Notes: a model not told the origin generated them from the sequence alone. Counted from the first letter of the stretch, positions 43,757 to 53,597 are shown. The stretch is 64,000 nucleotides of DNA from Chloroflexi bacterium TSY (GCA_019217005.1 JAHBNG010000005.1:124001-188000), one strand, 5' to 3'. Numbers and translations are program-made.

Positions 43757-46700
43757 CTACTCGTTCCGTTGCTCGGTTCCCTCACCTTTTTCTATCATCT
43801 CTGATCCTAGTAATGGCCTTACTTGCTCCGGTAGAAGCTGAATGCTGTTTATGCGTTGCTGTACATTCGCTGCCCCAACACTATCTCCACCTGTATCCCA
43901 AGCAATAACCCCGTAGTTATCGAAGTCGGCGATAGCCGTTTCAAACTGAGACGACCAGTTGATAATGCCGTGATAGCCGCCCGTCAATGGTGCCGGATCT
44001 GTGAAACTTCCCAGAAATGTGTCGTTGATCCAGATCCGAAAGAAATCCTCATCTCGCTCCACGTGGAGTTGATTGATTGAGGTTCCTGGTCTGATCTGAG
44101 CGCTGTAAAGCCAGGGAGTTTCGAAGAATGTATTCCACGTCAGTCCAAACCAGCCCGACCCATCAATATATTTGAGCAAAGCGTAACTCTGGGCATCGGG
44201 AATGACCAGGAAGGCGTAATAGTTCCTAAAGTTGCCATCTTCCCCAAACATAATGCCATAGGCTGTCTCATAGAAGGATTCTCCCCGGCTCATTTCGGCT
44301 GAGAAGAATCCATTCTGTTGTACTTCGGCGGGCGAGCGATAAAGACAGAGGAAGTCGGCGCTCGTCGCAGTGCGATAGAATCCGCTCAAGTAGACCGCCT
44401 GACAGATATCTTGCGTGTCCACAAACCACCCACTGTTATCAAGGGTAAAGTCATCTGTATAAACAGTTTCAAATTCGCTGCTTTGGAAGTTGTCGAAATC
44501 CGCCCGAGCAGTCGGTGCACTCAACCCCGCCCAATTGGCAAGCGCGGCATAACCATTGCCAGCCAACACATTGTCTGAAACTACTTCAAGGAAAATCCCA
44601 TTGACAAAGAGGAAGATCGCCGATGATTGGTGTCGTACTTTCAGTCGATTGACGCCTGTAACGGGGCGTATATCATTGCTCGATACAAAGGGGCCTAAGG
44701 CATCACCAGTCAGGTCGGTCCAAACCCCATCAACCCGTCTTTGCAGGGCATATTGTTGATTTGCAGAATCGATCCAGAAGGCATAGAAATTACTATCTAC
44801 GCTGATTTCAGGAGCATCCAATCCAAAAATCAAACCATAAATGCTGCCATCATTTGCCGTCACTTTTTTCGCATCAACTTCATAGGCGCCGGTTGATTGC
44901 GGATCGCCTGACGGAACCACAGCCATACAGATTTGGTTCGCCTGCAATGTTTCAACCGTATAGGTATCATTCCGCCCATTATTGTCTACATCCATATAAT
45001 TGAAGGAACAGATGGAGCCGCTACCCACAAACCATCCACTTTGATCGTCAGAGAAATCATCAAGAACGCGGATCACGCTCGGTGTGTTTGTTGCAGTTGG
45101 TGTGGGTGATTCGCTCATCTCTCTGGTTGGCGTAGCAGTTGGTGTGGCAGTTGGCGGTTCTGTAGGAGTCGAAGTGGGTAAGCGCGTCCCTTCCGGTGTA
45201 ACGGGAGTGAAGGTTGGCACCGGTGTATTGGTTGGCAAAGGAGTAGGTGTGATGGTCGGTGTATCGGTTGGGGTGGGGGTATTGCTTGGCGTCGGCGTAA
45301 GGGTTGGGGTTGGGGTTGGTCCACCGACAGCGGGCTTCTGCACAAGCGGCAGTAAAATACGGCTACCATCACCTTCCCCAAGCGGACGGGTTGGCGTGGG
45401 AGTGGGAACAATCACACCTTCGTTTCCAAGATCAACTTTAAAAATGCTGCGTCCATGGGTGGCGGCAAAGAGAGTTGTCGAGCTGCGGTTGATCTCCAGA
45501 TCGACAACAGCGACGTTCGGCAACCCATTGTTGAAAACTATCCAACTATTGCCGTCGTCGGCCGAATGGAAGACGCCCGTATCGGTGCCGATGTAGATAT
45601 GTCCAGGACGTAGCGGGTCAACTAGAATGCTCAAGGCGGGAACGTCAGGCAGATTGCTGCTGATGTCACGCCAGGTTGCACCGCCATTGTCTGTTTTGAA
45701 GACATGGCCGGGCTGACCAGGGGTATGGGTGTTGAAGCCATTGAAGACAACGTAGGCTATCTGACTGTTATTGGGCGAGACGTCCAAGGCAGAAACATAA
45801 CGATTGGGCAGAGGAGCTTTGGTCACATTCTCCCAATTCGTCCCATTATCCGTCGTCACTTGTACATTGCCATCCGATGTGCCGGCATAGATTGTTTTAG
45901 AATCAGTTGGCGCAACGGCGATCGTCGACACGTATCCTTGTCCTTTGCTCAGATCGTTGCTAATGGGCGTCCAGAAGTCGCCACGATTTTGCGTACGATA
46001 AACACGGAATGTTCCCAAGTAGAGAACCCCAGGTGTTGACGGGTCGGCTGCAATCGGAATGTAAAAGAGCGATGGATCCTGTTGGCTCACTCCGTTTATC
46101 TTAAAGGGCCAGTCGGTGGTCAACGTAGTGCTTTGATCATTGCGCTGAAACGTTCTCCGAAAGCGGGTACCGTACCAGATATTGGAGTTGAAGGGATCGA
46201 TCAGCGCGAAGCCACCATCGCCTCGATCAACAGCAGTCCAGCCACGGGTTGTGCCACCGTCGGTTGTGAAGGCTTTGTTGTTATCCTGCATACCACCTTG
46301 GATGATCTGGTCGTTCTTGGGATCGACAGCAAAGCCCGTAAATTGAAGGGTAGCCAATCCATCATTGACGCTTTGCCACGTATCGCCACCATTGGTACTT
46401 TTGAAGACACCGCCGTCGTTGCCTGCCCAGATCGTTTCCGGATTGTTCGGGTCAAAGGCAACGACGTGCATGTCTGGATGCAACGTGCGATTTGGCACGG
46501 TACCGGGGGAAAGATCAGTCCAATTGGCTCCACCATCATCGGTACGCACGAGTACGCGCCGGATGACCAGGTCGTCTACACTTTCACCGACATAGTCCGC
46601 TTGTCCACCCAACAGCAGCGTGTTTGGTTGCGTGGGATGGACTGCGATTTCGTGCGAGTACCAACATTGTTGACCACAAAAATTGTAGTCGTTTGTTGAA

Positions 46701-47977
46701 ACAACGTTCCAGGACTGTCCTCCATCAGTGGTTTTGTAGACCCTTGCGCCGTCATATTGATTGGGAATCCGGAGATGAAAGCTGGCATAGATTGTTTGAG
46801 GATTCGAACGGCTGAAATCGAGTACAACGCGTGCAACATTGGTCTGGTTTGGATTTGGCAGTCCATTTGTTAAAAGCGACCAGTTCTCCCCACCATCGAC
46901 GCTCTTGGCCACGCCAAACCCGTAGAAACCACCGTAGAGTACATTGGGATTTGTGGGGTCGAGTATCAGATCGCTGGCCCCCTGACAGTTGTCGCATCCG
47001 ATCATCCCTTGCCAAGTCTGACCGCCATCGGTCGACTTAAAAACGCCGCGTTGCGGTGTAGCAGGGCCCGAAACGGCACTCAAGGCCGAAGAGACATAGA
47101 GAATGTTCGTATTTTGGGGATTGATCTCGATTTTGGAGATCCCCAGTCCGCTAAAGACATCCGCACCGAGCCGAACCCAAGAAGCACCGCCATCGGTCGA
47201 TTTTAGAATCCCCGCGCCATAATAGTTGTCTCCACCCGTAGTGGGTTCACCCGTGCCGACATAGACGATCTCCGGATTTTTGGGATCCAGTGTGATCGCC
47301 CCCATTGCCAAGGAAGCTTGATCATCGGTCAAGGGTGTCCAAGATGCACCTCCGTTCGTTGTTTTCCAGACACCGCCCTGCGCCGCGCCGATGTAGACGA
47401 TGTCCGGATTGAGGTGGTTGATGGCAATGGCTCGTACACGACCACTGACATTAAGCGGCTGCTTGCCCATCAATGAGCCAATCATGGGGGCGGGGCCAAT
47501 GCTTTGCCATTGAGGCAGATCAAAGGCGGGCTGCACAGGCATCATTGCCAGCGTCTGTTGGACAGCAGTGGCGTAAGCACCCTTGAAGAGTCTATCGAGC
47601 GGGTAGGTGCGTTGCGCCAAAAAAAAGTTTACGCGCTTGAGCGGCCCATCGCCTAATCCCTCGAATTCGGTCATTGGCGGACGACCGGCTACCGACGGCA
47701 ACCTCTGCGCCGCTGTTCGTCCAGCGAATTCAGTAGGCAGATGGGCAAGATCGAGTTGGTGCCATCCTGGGTCATCGGACAGCTCTTCCAGCGTTGCGGT
47801 GCTCAGGATCATGCCTTCTGGCGGGTCAAACAGATGAACTTCAGGTGCTGGCAGTGAATGAATGGATGATTCCGACTCAATTGACTGACATGCCGCCAGA
47901 ATGAATAAAATAGATATAGCAAGAAGGATAATATGGCTGCGAACGGGAACGAACGGTGAGTGGTATTGGTTAGACAC
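43757..47977 (-). CDS. BNR/sortilin-like propeller lipoprotein with Pro-Thr linker and two jelly-roll-like domains
   Basis: A lipobox LAAC follows one hydrophobic segment (IILLAISILFILAAC). Residues 150-880 form BNR/Asp-box propellers with more than ten repeats of the type GGVWKTTNGGASWTPL, GILKSTDGGASWVRLG and GGVFKSTNGGDTWQSV. RILLPLVQ then ends what looks like an older C-terminus. It is followed by a long Pro/Thr linker (PTPTPTLTPTPSNTPTPTDT and on). Two related C-terminal domains follow (LDDFSDDQSGWFVGSGSICS and YTDDFTLDNSGWFVDTQDIC), of the concanavalin-like type. It is probably a surface glycan-binding or glycosidase-related protein. The GTG at 47977 has a GGAGA site 9 bases upstream; a GTG at 48007 is also in frame. 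It starts 36 bases after the rhamnose mutarotase stop. Confidence 0.8.
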   Translation of the reverse strand: MSNQYHSPFVPVRSHIILLAISILFILAACQSIESESSIHSLPAPEVHLFDPPEGMILSTATLEELSDDPGWHQLDLAHLPTEFAGRTAAQRLPSVAGRPPMTEFEGLGDGPLKRVNFFLAQRTYPLDRLFKGAYATAVQQTLAMMPVQPAFDLPQWQSIGPAPMIGSLMGKQPLNVSGRVRAIAINHLNPDIVYIGAAQGGVWKTTNGGASWTPLTDDQASLAMGAITLDPKNPEIVYVGTGEPTTGGDNYYGAGILKSTDGGASWVRLGADVFSGLGISKIEINPQNTNILYVSSALSAVSGPATPQRGVFKSTDGGQTWQGMIGCDNCQGASDLILDPTNPNVLYGGFYGFGVAKSVDGGENWSLLTNGLPNPNQTNVARVVLDFSRSNPQTIYASFHLRIPNQYDGARVYKTTDGGQSWNVVSTNDYNFCGQQCWYSHEIAVHPTQPNTLLLGGQADYVGESVDDLVIRRVLVRTDDGGANWTDLSPGTVPNRTLHPDMHVVAFDPNNPETIWAGNDGGVFKSTNGGDTWQSVNDGLATLQFTGFAVDPKNDQIIQGGMQDNNKAFTTDGGTTRGWTAVDRGDGGFALIDPFNSNIWYGTRFRRTFQRNDQSTTLTTDWPFKINGVSQQDPSLFYIPIAADPSTPGVLYLGTFRVYRTQNRGDFWTPISNDLSKGQGYVSTIAVAPTDSKTIYAGTSDGNVQVTTDNGTNWENVTKAPLPNRYVSALDVSPNNSQIAYVVFNGFNTHTPGQPGHVFKTDNGGATWRDISSNLPDVPALSILVDPLRPGHIYIGTDTGVFHSADDGNSWIVFNNGLPNVAVVDLEINRSSTTLFAATHGRSIFKVDLGNEGVIVPTPTPTRPLGEGDGSRILLPLVQKPAVGGPTPTPTLTPTPSNTPTPTDTPTITPTPLPTNTPVPTFTPVTPEGTRLPTSTPTEPPTATPTATPTREMSESPTPTATNTPSVIRVLDDFSDDQSGWFVGSGSICSFNYMDVDNNGRNDTYTVETLQANQICMAVVPSGDPQSTGAYEVDAKKVTANDGSIYGLIFGLDAPEISVDSNFYAFWIDSANQQYALQRRVDGVWTDLTGDALGPFVSSNDIRPVTGVNRLKVRHQSSAIFLFVNGIFLEVVSDNVLAGNGYAALANWAGLSAPTARADFDNFQSSEFETVYTDDFTLDNSGWFVDTQDICQAVYLSGFYRTATSADFLCLYRSPAEVQQNGFFSAEMSRGESFYETAYGIMFGEDGNFRNYYAFLVIPDAQSYALLKYIDGSGWFGLTWNTFFETPWLYSAQIRPGTSINQLHVERDEDFFRIWINDTFLGSFTDPAPLTGGYHGIINWSSQFETAIADFDNYGVIAWDTGGDSVGAANVQQRINSIQLLPEQVRPLLGSEMIEKGEGTEQRNE

Positions 47978-48012
47978 GATCTGCGTTCTCCAATCTGATA
48001 TTGTCACTCTCG

Positions 48013-48333
48013 TTAGTCCAAATGAAAGACTTCTTCCAACACCAAAAATCCTTCATCTGGACGCTTGCCATCAAGGGCCTCAAAGAAGGGGGCCATATCG
48101 GCTTGCCAACGTTCGTTGACTTCTCGATCCGCCATGCCAGCCAAGGCAGCTTCTAGGCTGGGGGTTTCAAAGTAGCCCACGAGGAGACCATCTTCCCGCA
48201 GAAAGAGCGAATAGTTGTGCCAGCCTGTTTCGCGCAATGCTTGGAGCATGTCGGGCCAGACGCTTTCGTGACGTCTTTTATATTCATCCAGCATACTTTG
48301 TTTGACTTGCAGTAGGAAGCAGACGCGTTGCAT
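48013..48333 (-). CDS. rhaM: L-rhamnose mutarotase
   Basis: This 106-residue protein interconverts alpha and beta L-rhamnose. It has MQRVCFLLQVKQSMLDEYKR with the catalytic Tyr and the neighbouring HESVWPDMLQALRETGWHNY (active-site His), then SLFLREDGLLVGYFET and a C-terminal FHLD. Length is that of RhaM (about 104). An AAGGAG site precedes the ATG. It is the last gene of the sugar cluster to its right, or the first of a pair with the BNR lipoprotein. Confidence 0.92.
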   Translation of the reverse strand: MQRVCFLLQVKQSMLDEYKRRHESVWPDMLQALRETGWHNYSLFLREDGLLVGYFETPSLEAALAGMADREVNERWQADMAPFFEALDGKRPDEGFLVLEEVFHLD

Positions 48334-48828
48334 TGGGGTTTCTCCTTTTGAATTTATGAGTTACGCGTTTTTTATAGGGAAGATTCATCGGTCCCTACGA
48401 AAACGCCATCCGAACCTTAACCATTGTGACGCCGTACCGAAAGGATACGCAAATCCTGCAAATGATATACGTATTCCTTACGCACCCGTAAGAATACACT
48501 AGGAATTTTCGTCATATTAAACGGATAATATTGGTTGGCATTCGTGATGTCATACTTGTTCGCAGATGAGACTGATTATGTGTTGCGAGCAATGCCCATT
48601 AGTGACAAACTATGAAAAAATTCCTGGTGAATATCATGTCCCAACTCGAAAATCTATTCTCCGTTCTTCCGTTGGAATTTTATGCCTGGATGGTGGTGAT
48701 GATCTCGGCTGTTCTCGTTGTTGCTTGCTTGTTGTTGTCGTGATTAGGCCATTCCAGAAAAATAATTCCCATGAAGACAAGCTCTTTAGCCTGGAATGGC
48801 TTTGGCTCTTCCTATCGAATTGGGTATT
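48334..48828. other. Intergenic region with stem-loops
   Basis: No gene is seen in these 495 bases. A stem-loop GTATTCCTTACG (48471-48482) with CGTAAGAATAC (48487-48497) lies about 140 bases upstream of rhaM. A second inverted pair CCATTCCAG / CTGGAATGG flanks about 48748-48800 and recurs in form near 54091-54139. The first may be a regulatory site or a terminator for the isomerase operon. Confidence 0.4.
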
Positions 48829-49611
48829 TTATTTTCTGGAAAAGCCTTCCCCAAACACCTTACGCAAAAATTCACCCGACGGACCAAGTTGTGTAGCAAA
48901 ATCATCCCATCTACATTCAATTGAGACCATGCCATCGTACCCCGCTTGCTGCAAGAGACTTACAAACTCGGCATAGGGATAACTGCCCGTGCCCGGTGCG
49001 CCGCGGTCGGTATCCGCAACGTGAATGTGAGCAAGCCAATCTTTGCATTTGAGAATGTTGTCCAACGGTTCATTATCTTCATCCATGTGGTAAAAGTCAG
49101 CTAGGACGCGGATTGCGGGATGATCCGCTTTCTCGGCGAATTCAACGCCTTCGGTGACGCTATTAATAATATTGCTTTCCCGCTTATTTAGGGGTTCGAT
49201 GGCGATGGTGATCTCGTTTTTGGCAGCAACCGGGCCGACCATTTTGAGGAAGTCAACAATCTGTTCCGTTGCATCAGCTCGCGAAAAACCTTCAGGAATC
49301 GAGCGCGAGCCACCGCTGCCAAAGACGACTGTTTTGGCTCCTGCAGACCTGGCTCGTCGCAACGAGACATCTACATAGCGCTTCACGCGATCCTGATCAA
49401 CTTCTGGACCGACAACTGGTATGGTGCGGGGAAGAAAGACGTTAAAAGCAGACGTTGGAATGGCTGAAGATCGATGCTGAGCCAAAACCGGTGCAAAGGT
49501 TGCCTCATCTTCTTCGCCCAGCATCGAAACCACTGTGCATTCTATATAGTCGAACCCCGACTCATGCACGATAGCAGCATTGTCAATTGATGTACAGCAA
49601 CCAAATTTCAT
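48829..49611 (-). CDS. Sugar phosphate isomerase/epimerase (TIM barrel), 260 residues
   Basis: This protein is of the xylose-isomerase-like TIM-barrel family (AP_endonuc_2). Motifs include DYIECTVVSMLGEEDEATFA, KTVVFGSGGSRSIPEGF, ITIAIEPLNKRESNIINSV (metal-binding Glu), VLADFYHMDEDNEPL (Asp and His), HIHVADTDRGAPGTGSYPYA (His), and MVSIECRWDDF (second Glu). These give the metal site of L-ribulose or hydroxypyruvate-type isomerases and 3-keto sugar epimerases. Its ATG overlaps the stop of the preceding isomerase gene (ATGA), so the two are translationally coupled. The exact sugar cannot be told. Confidence 0.85.
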   Translation of the reverse strand: MKFGCCTSIDNAAIVHESGFDYIECTVVSMLGEEDEATFAPVLAQHRSSAIPTSAFNVFLPRTIPVVGPEVDQDRVKRYVDVSLRRARSAGAKTVVFGSGGSRSIPEGFSRADATEQIVDFLKMVGPVAAKNEITIAIEPLNKRESNIINSVTEGVEFAEKADHPAIRVLADFYHMDEDNEPLDNILKCKDWLAHIHVADTDRGAPGTGSYPYAEFVSLLQQAGYDGMVSIECRWDDFATQLGPSGEFLRKVFGEGFSRK

Positions 49612-50471
49612 AATACCTCCTCACATTCATGTTTTTCCATTAAATCACGGAGAGCTTTGACGGCATAGGCCATACCATCCGAACCACTAAAACCGCTGCT
49701 GTGACCAGCGATTGCTAGATGTGGCTCCAAAGCGAGAAATCCCTCGTATCCACTGTCCCGCAACGCATCGAGCAATTCCCCGACTTGCCCATCGCCCTCG
49801 CCGGCAGCCTTCACGACACCGCCGTCCAAAAGAGCGTCTTTGATATGAACATAGCCCACATACTCACCCAACAGAGGCCAACCATCGGTTGTGACTTGTG
49901 CTTCGCCCACTTGTACAAAATTGGCTGGATCCCAAGCAAATCGCAAATAAGGGTTTTTGATTGCGCCGATGAGTTTGTGACAGCGGGCAACGGTGTCACC
50001 CACAATGCCCTTCTCGTTTTCAAGCAAAAGGATAAAGCCGTGACGCTGCGCCTGTTCCGTTAAACCGTTGAGCCGTTCTGCTGCGTCATCGATAAATCCA
50101 TCGATGTATTCGCTCTCATCTTCGATGAGTTCTTCATCGTCTGGCTCTGGCGGATAGAATGAGAAAATACGGATGTTGCGGGTCCCCAACTTCTCACTAT
50201 TTTGGAAGATACGATCTAGATTTGTTAATTCCTTCTGCGCTGGGTCGGCCAAAGGTGATTTTCCAATGGGACTGCCTATTCCAGAAACTGTAATCGACGC
50301 AGCGTCGCACAGTTCTTTTGCTTTGGCAACAGCATCTTTTTCCATGTTCACAATGTTAATGTCCCAGGCAGCACGCAATTCCAAGTTGCGGATATTTAAT
50401 TGATTCATGACGTCTAATTGCTCTTGTAGATCAACAGCAATCTCGTCACCAAAAGCGCTGATGGTAAACAA
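49608..50471 (-). CDS. Sugar phosphate isomerase/epimerase (TIM barrel), 287 residues
   Basis: A second xylose-isomerase-like protein. It starts FTISAFGDEIAVDLQEQLDV and has IRNLELRAAWDINIVNMEKD, VSGIGSPIGKSP, ILLLENEKGIVGDTVARCHK (metal Glu), LRFAWDPANFVQVG (Asp), VGYVHIKDALLDGG (His), and FLALEPHLAIAG (Glu). The best start is a TTG at 50471, because AAAGGAG lies 8 bases before it. The ATG at 50498 would place that ribosome site inside the gene. Its stop overlaps the next gene by 4 bases. Members like this often act on keto-sugars made by Gfo/Idh/MocA dehydrogenases, and such a gene is next to it. Confidence 0.85.
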   Translation of the reverse strand: MFTISAFGDEIAVDLQEQLDVMNQLNIRNLELRAAWDINIVNMEKDAVAKAKELCDAASITVSGIGSPIGKSPLADPAQKELTNLDRIFQNSEKLGTRNIRIFSFYPPEPDDEELIEDESEYIDGFIDDAAERLNGLTEQAQRHGFILLLENEKGIVGDTVARCHKLIGAIKNPYLRFAWDPANFVQVGEAQVTTDGWPLLGEYVGYVHIKDALLDGGVVKAAGEGDGQVGELLDALRDSGYEGFLALEPHLAIAGHSSGFSGSDGMAYAVKALRDLMEKHECEEVL

Positions 50472-50529
50472 TTGAGTTTCTCCTTTGTGACTGAACAATG
50501 ATTCGGAATCGTATAATTTAAGGTTGTGC

Positions 50530-51633
50530 TCATGCGTTTGTCTTCAATTCCTCAAGCAATGCACCATATTTTTCCCGATCCAACGGCATTTCGACTTGTT
50601 CGCCTGTGTAGCTGGAGTAGATCATGGCGTTGGCGAGTTCGAGCGATTTGCGGGCTTCGATGCCGTCGGCAGCGACTGGAACGCCATTTAGAATGGCATC
50701 ATGCAGGTTGCGGTAGACAGCCTCGTGGTTGCCTACACCTTCGGGTAGTTCGATTTCCGCCTGTTCGATAGCTGGACCGCTATACATCTGTTTGCTTTCA
50801 GCGATATGTGTGTGCACATCGGGTGTGAAGGTGCGATAGGTTAGCCCATCGTGCGCCATCTGAAGAATGCCTTGGGTGCCGATAATTTCGAACCAGAACG
50901 GTTTGCCTGCCTCAGCCGTGCTGATATGGAGCGACCCGAGGGCACCATTGGGCCACTCGAGCATGGCCTGTACGGTATCTTCTGTCTCGATCTTGTGAAC
51001 GGTGGTGCGCGTCCAGGCCGCGACACGGCTAGGCTGACCAACTAAGTAGCAGAGCATGTCCAGATTGTGAGGAGCCTGATTCATCAACACACCGCCGCCT
51101 TCACCTTTCCATGTTCCTCGCCAGCCAGCAAACTCGAAATAGCTGGCCGTGCGTGTCCAGGTTGCGGCCATGTTGACATGTTGAATGTCGCCCAGTTGAC
51201 CCGACTGGATCAATTGATGAATCGCCTGCACCTGAGGATTGTGGCGCTGTTGAAAGTTTATCGCCAGAAGTCGGTTTGCTTTGCTGGCTGCTTCGATCAT
51301 GGCATCGGCTTCAGCCACTTGAACAGCAATGGGTTTTTCCACGAGTACATGACAACCGGCGTTGAGACTGTCGATAGCCAATGGCGCATGAAAGGGATGG
51401 GGCGTGATAACGACAGCTACATCAGGCTTTAGCTCGTCCAGCATTTGTTTATGATCTGTGTAAAAGGGACAGCCTAATTCTGCTTCGAGAGATTCTTTTA
51501 TGGCCGCATTGACGTCAGCTACACCAACGAGTTCTGCAGTGTCGAGCTCTAGACAAGAGCGATGAAGTTTGAAGATGCCCGCACCCGCGCCAATAACGAC
51601 GTGGCGTAGGGGTTGGGTTTTGGTGGTTTCCAC
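50530..51633 (-). CDS. Gfo/Idh/MocA family sugar dehydrogenase
   Basis: This 367-residue NAD(P)-dependent oxidoreductase has the Rossmann start LRHVVIGAGAGIFKLHRSCL, VAVVITPHPFHAPLAIDSL, and the family motif GCHVLVEKPIAVQVAEAD with the catalytic Lys. LLAINFQQRHNPQVQAIHQL and WRGTWKGEGGGVLMNQAPHN hold the active-site His (last motif). It starts with GTG (GTGGAAACCACC). Substrates would be cyclic polyols or sugars. It lies about 60 bases upstream of the two isomerases on the same strand, probably one operon. Confidence 0.88.
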   Translation of the reverse strand: METTKTQPLRHVVIGAGAGIFKLHRSCLELDTAELVGVADVNAAIKESLEAELGCPFYTDHKQMLDELKPDVAVVITPHPFHAPLAIDSLNAGCHVLVEKPIAVQVAEADAMIEAASKANRLLAINFQQRHNPQVQAIHQLIQSGQLGDIQHVNMAATWTRTASYFEFAGWRGTWKGEGGGVLMNQAPHNLDMLCYLVGQPSRVAAWTRTTVHKIETEDTVQAMLEWPNGALGSLHISTAEAGKPFWFEIIGTQGILQMAHDGLTYRTFTPDVHTHIAESKQMYSGPAIEQAEIELPEGVGNHEAVYRNLHDAILNGVPVAADGIEARKSLELANAMIYSSYTGEQVEMPLDREKYGALLEELKTNA

Positions 51634-51783
51634 GATTTTTGTCTTCTTTCTGTTGGTTCGTGTTGCGTTTCTGGTGGTACATGGCGGCGTAAATAGACGG
51701 ACGGTTAGAAATCAGGGGGGTCGAATCGTCCGAATCGCTCTCTACCTAGGGCATAACCCTGGCTTCTTTTATACCTCAATGTA

Positions 51784-52446
51784 CTAGAATTGTTTGAACA
51801 ACTCGGTTAGTTTGTAATCCAAGAGCGAGTTGAGGATGAGATCGGCTTCGGTAAAATCGAGACTTTGGGTCATTGTATTCGGCACTGCAACGCAGACAAG
51901 TCCGGCTCGTTTGGCTGCCAACATGCCGTTGCGTGAATCTTCGAACGCAAGCGCTTCATGGGGCGCAACATCGAGTGCACGAATCGCTGCCAAATATAAA
52001 TCTGGCGCGGGCTTGGCGCGTGCAACGTCATCCCTAGTATAGATCGCTGCGAAATGCTGGAGCATGTTGCGCTTCGATAGATGCTCTGTTACCCATTTAC
52101 GGTCGCTGCTTGAGGCAATCGCCAATCCCAAATCGAGGCTTTGTGCTTCGCTAATCGTTTCTTCGACGCCCGGCAGAATCGGTTGACGATCCACAATGTT
52201 GCGATAGTGAGAACGACGTTGCTGTCTGATCCGCTGGCGATCGATGAGCTGACCGGAACGCTCTTCCAGAAGAGCGTATGGGTCGAAACCGCCCGCACCT
52301 ACTGCCTGACCAACGAAAGGGAGCCATTCGTCCAGGGATAGATGAGCGTCGTGGTTGGTGAACACTTGGTTCCAGGAATCGTAATCAGGTGTTTCTGTGT
52401 CGATGATCAAGCCATCGAAGTCGAAGATGATTGCTTTGATCGGCAT
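51784..52446 (-). CDS. HAD hydrolase, beta-phosphoglucomutase-like
   Basis: A 220-residue HAD subfamily IA protein. IIFDFDGLIIDTETPDYDSW has the nucleophile Asp and general acid Asp; LGLAIASSSDRKWVTEHL has motif II Ser; VARAKPAPDLYLAAI has motif III Lys; and EALAFEDSRNGMLAAKRAGL has motif IV (EDSxxG). It should be a sugar-phosphate phosphatase or mutase. It lies in the sugar cluster on the same strand as the others and has an operator-like palindrome 73 bases upstream. Confidence 0.88.
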   Translation of the reverse strand: MPIKAIIFDFDGLIIDTETPDYDSWNQVFTNHDAHLSLDEWLPFVGQAVGAGGFDPYALLEERSGQLIDRQRIRQQRRSHYRNIVDRQPILPGVEETISEAQSLDLGLAIASSSDRKWVTEHLSKRNMLQHFAAIYTRDDVARAKPAPDLYLAAIRALDVAPHEALAFEDSRNGMLAAKRAGLVCVAVPNTMTQSLDFTEADLILNSLLDYKLTELFKQF

Positions 52447-52518
52447 GGTTGGATTAATTTGTCAAATGAGTTTGTGATCTGACGCCGTTTATGGCCTCAA
52501 TTTTTCACCCGTGGAGAT

Positions 52519-52539
52519 GAACAAACAGGCTGTTTGTTC
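52519..52539. promoter_or_regulatory. Operator-like palindrome upstream of the HAD gene
   Basis: GAACAAACAG and CTGTTTGTTC are perfect inverted arms around a single central base, a 21-base dyad without a T-run. It lies 73 bases upstream of the HAD gene start and downstream of the kinase gene. It is symmetrical enough to be the site of a dimeric repressor. No regulator gene is in the window. Confidence 0.45.
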
Positions 52540-52640
52540 TACTTATACCGCACTAGCTTATCACTTTAAAGTAAATTCGACTGTTCTACTCGACTGAAAT
52601 CGGTCAAATTTATTTTAAAGAACTGGCAGTGCTCAGTATA

Positions 52641-53597
52641 CTATCTGTTGACACCACTGACCGTGTTCTCTAATAGTGCGTCGAGTTCAGCTTGGTTGGT
52701 GGTGAGCATATCGCCATGCTGGGTGAGAACCATCGCCGCCAGGGCAACACCGTTCCGGGCGCCGCGATCCAAGTCGCCATCGAGCCAGCCATGAATGATA
52801 CCAGCAGCCAATGCATCTCCTGCTCCAATCCGGTCAATGACTTCAACTGGATAGGCCGGCGCACGCAGAAATTGGAGACCATCCCAGACCACAACACCTT
52901 GATCGCCGAAGGTGACGCAAACAATTTTGGCATTGCTCTGGCGGACAAGTTGCTCGACAACCGCTTCTGGTGTACCTTGGCAACCAAATAGTTTCTCTGC
53001 ATCAGCCTGACCACAGAAAAGGAGATCAACTTCTTGTATAAGGGGCAATAGTGTCTGTCCAGCCTCTTCTTCGGACCAGAGTTTGTTCCGGTAGTTGATA
53101 TCGAAGCTGACCGATATGTTTGCCGCTTTGGCGCGCGTAATGGCTTCTTTGGTGAGCGCATAACAATTGTCGGATAAGGCAGGTGTAATACCGGTTAGAT
53201 GGAGTAAGCGCGTATTGAGTAAATAGCCCCAATCGATCTGATCTGGACCAAGCTGTGACGCAACAGAGTCAGTTCGGTCATAAATGACTTGAATGGCACG
53301 CGGTGGGGCTGCGAACTCAACATAAGCGATCCCCATGCGACCAGTATTGCTCCAAACGACACCATCTAGATTCACGCCTGCCATGCGAACTTGGTTTGCT
53401 ACATAATGCCCTAGTGGATTATTGGGCAATCCGCCAATCCAGGCAGTTCTGCGGCCGACCTGGCTCAATGCAACGGCAACATTCCCCTCTGCACCGGCCG
53501 GATAGACGTCCAGTGTTCTCATCGTTTCTAATCGTTGGCCAGCCGGAACGCTATAGCGTAACATGGTTTCGCCAACTGTGGTTAAATCGTATTGCAT
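52641..53597 (-). CDS. PfkB-family sugar kinase, 2-keto-3-deoxygluconate kinase-like
   Basis: A 318-residue ribokinase-fold protein. GETMLRYSVPAGQRLETM opens, YPAGAEGNVAVALSQVGR is the substrate loop, ISVSFDINYRNKLWSEEEAG is typical of KDG kinases, CVTFGDQGVVVWDG follows, and IDRIGAGDALAAGIIHGWLD holds the anion hole and catalytic Asp. It would phosphorylate KDG to KDPG with ATP, ending a uronate or non-phosphorylative sugar path. No KDPG aldolase is in the window. The neighbours on the same strand fit sugar-acid or deoxysugar catabolism. Confidence 0.87.
   Translation of the reverse strand: MQYDLTTVGETMLRYSVPAGQRLETMRTLDVYPAGAEGNVAVALSQVGRRTAWIGGLPNNPLGHYVANQVRMAGVNLDGVVWSNTGRMGIAYVEFAAPPRAIQVIYDRTDSVASQLGPDQIDWGYLLNTRLLHLTGITPALSDNCYALTKEAITRAKAANISVSFDINYRNKLWSEEEAGQTLLPLIQEVDLLFCGQADAEKLFGCQGTPEAVVEQLVRQSNAKIVCVTFGDQGVVVWDGLQFLRAPAYPVEVIDRIGAGDALAAGIIHGWLDGDLDRGARNGVALAAMVLTQHGDMLTTNQAELDALLENTVSGVNR

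Noticed and set aside
45084..45596. Gly/Val-rich plus-strand frame
   Set aside because: It is the antisense of the Pro/Thr linker of the BNR lipoprotein.
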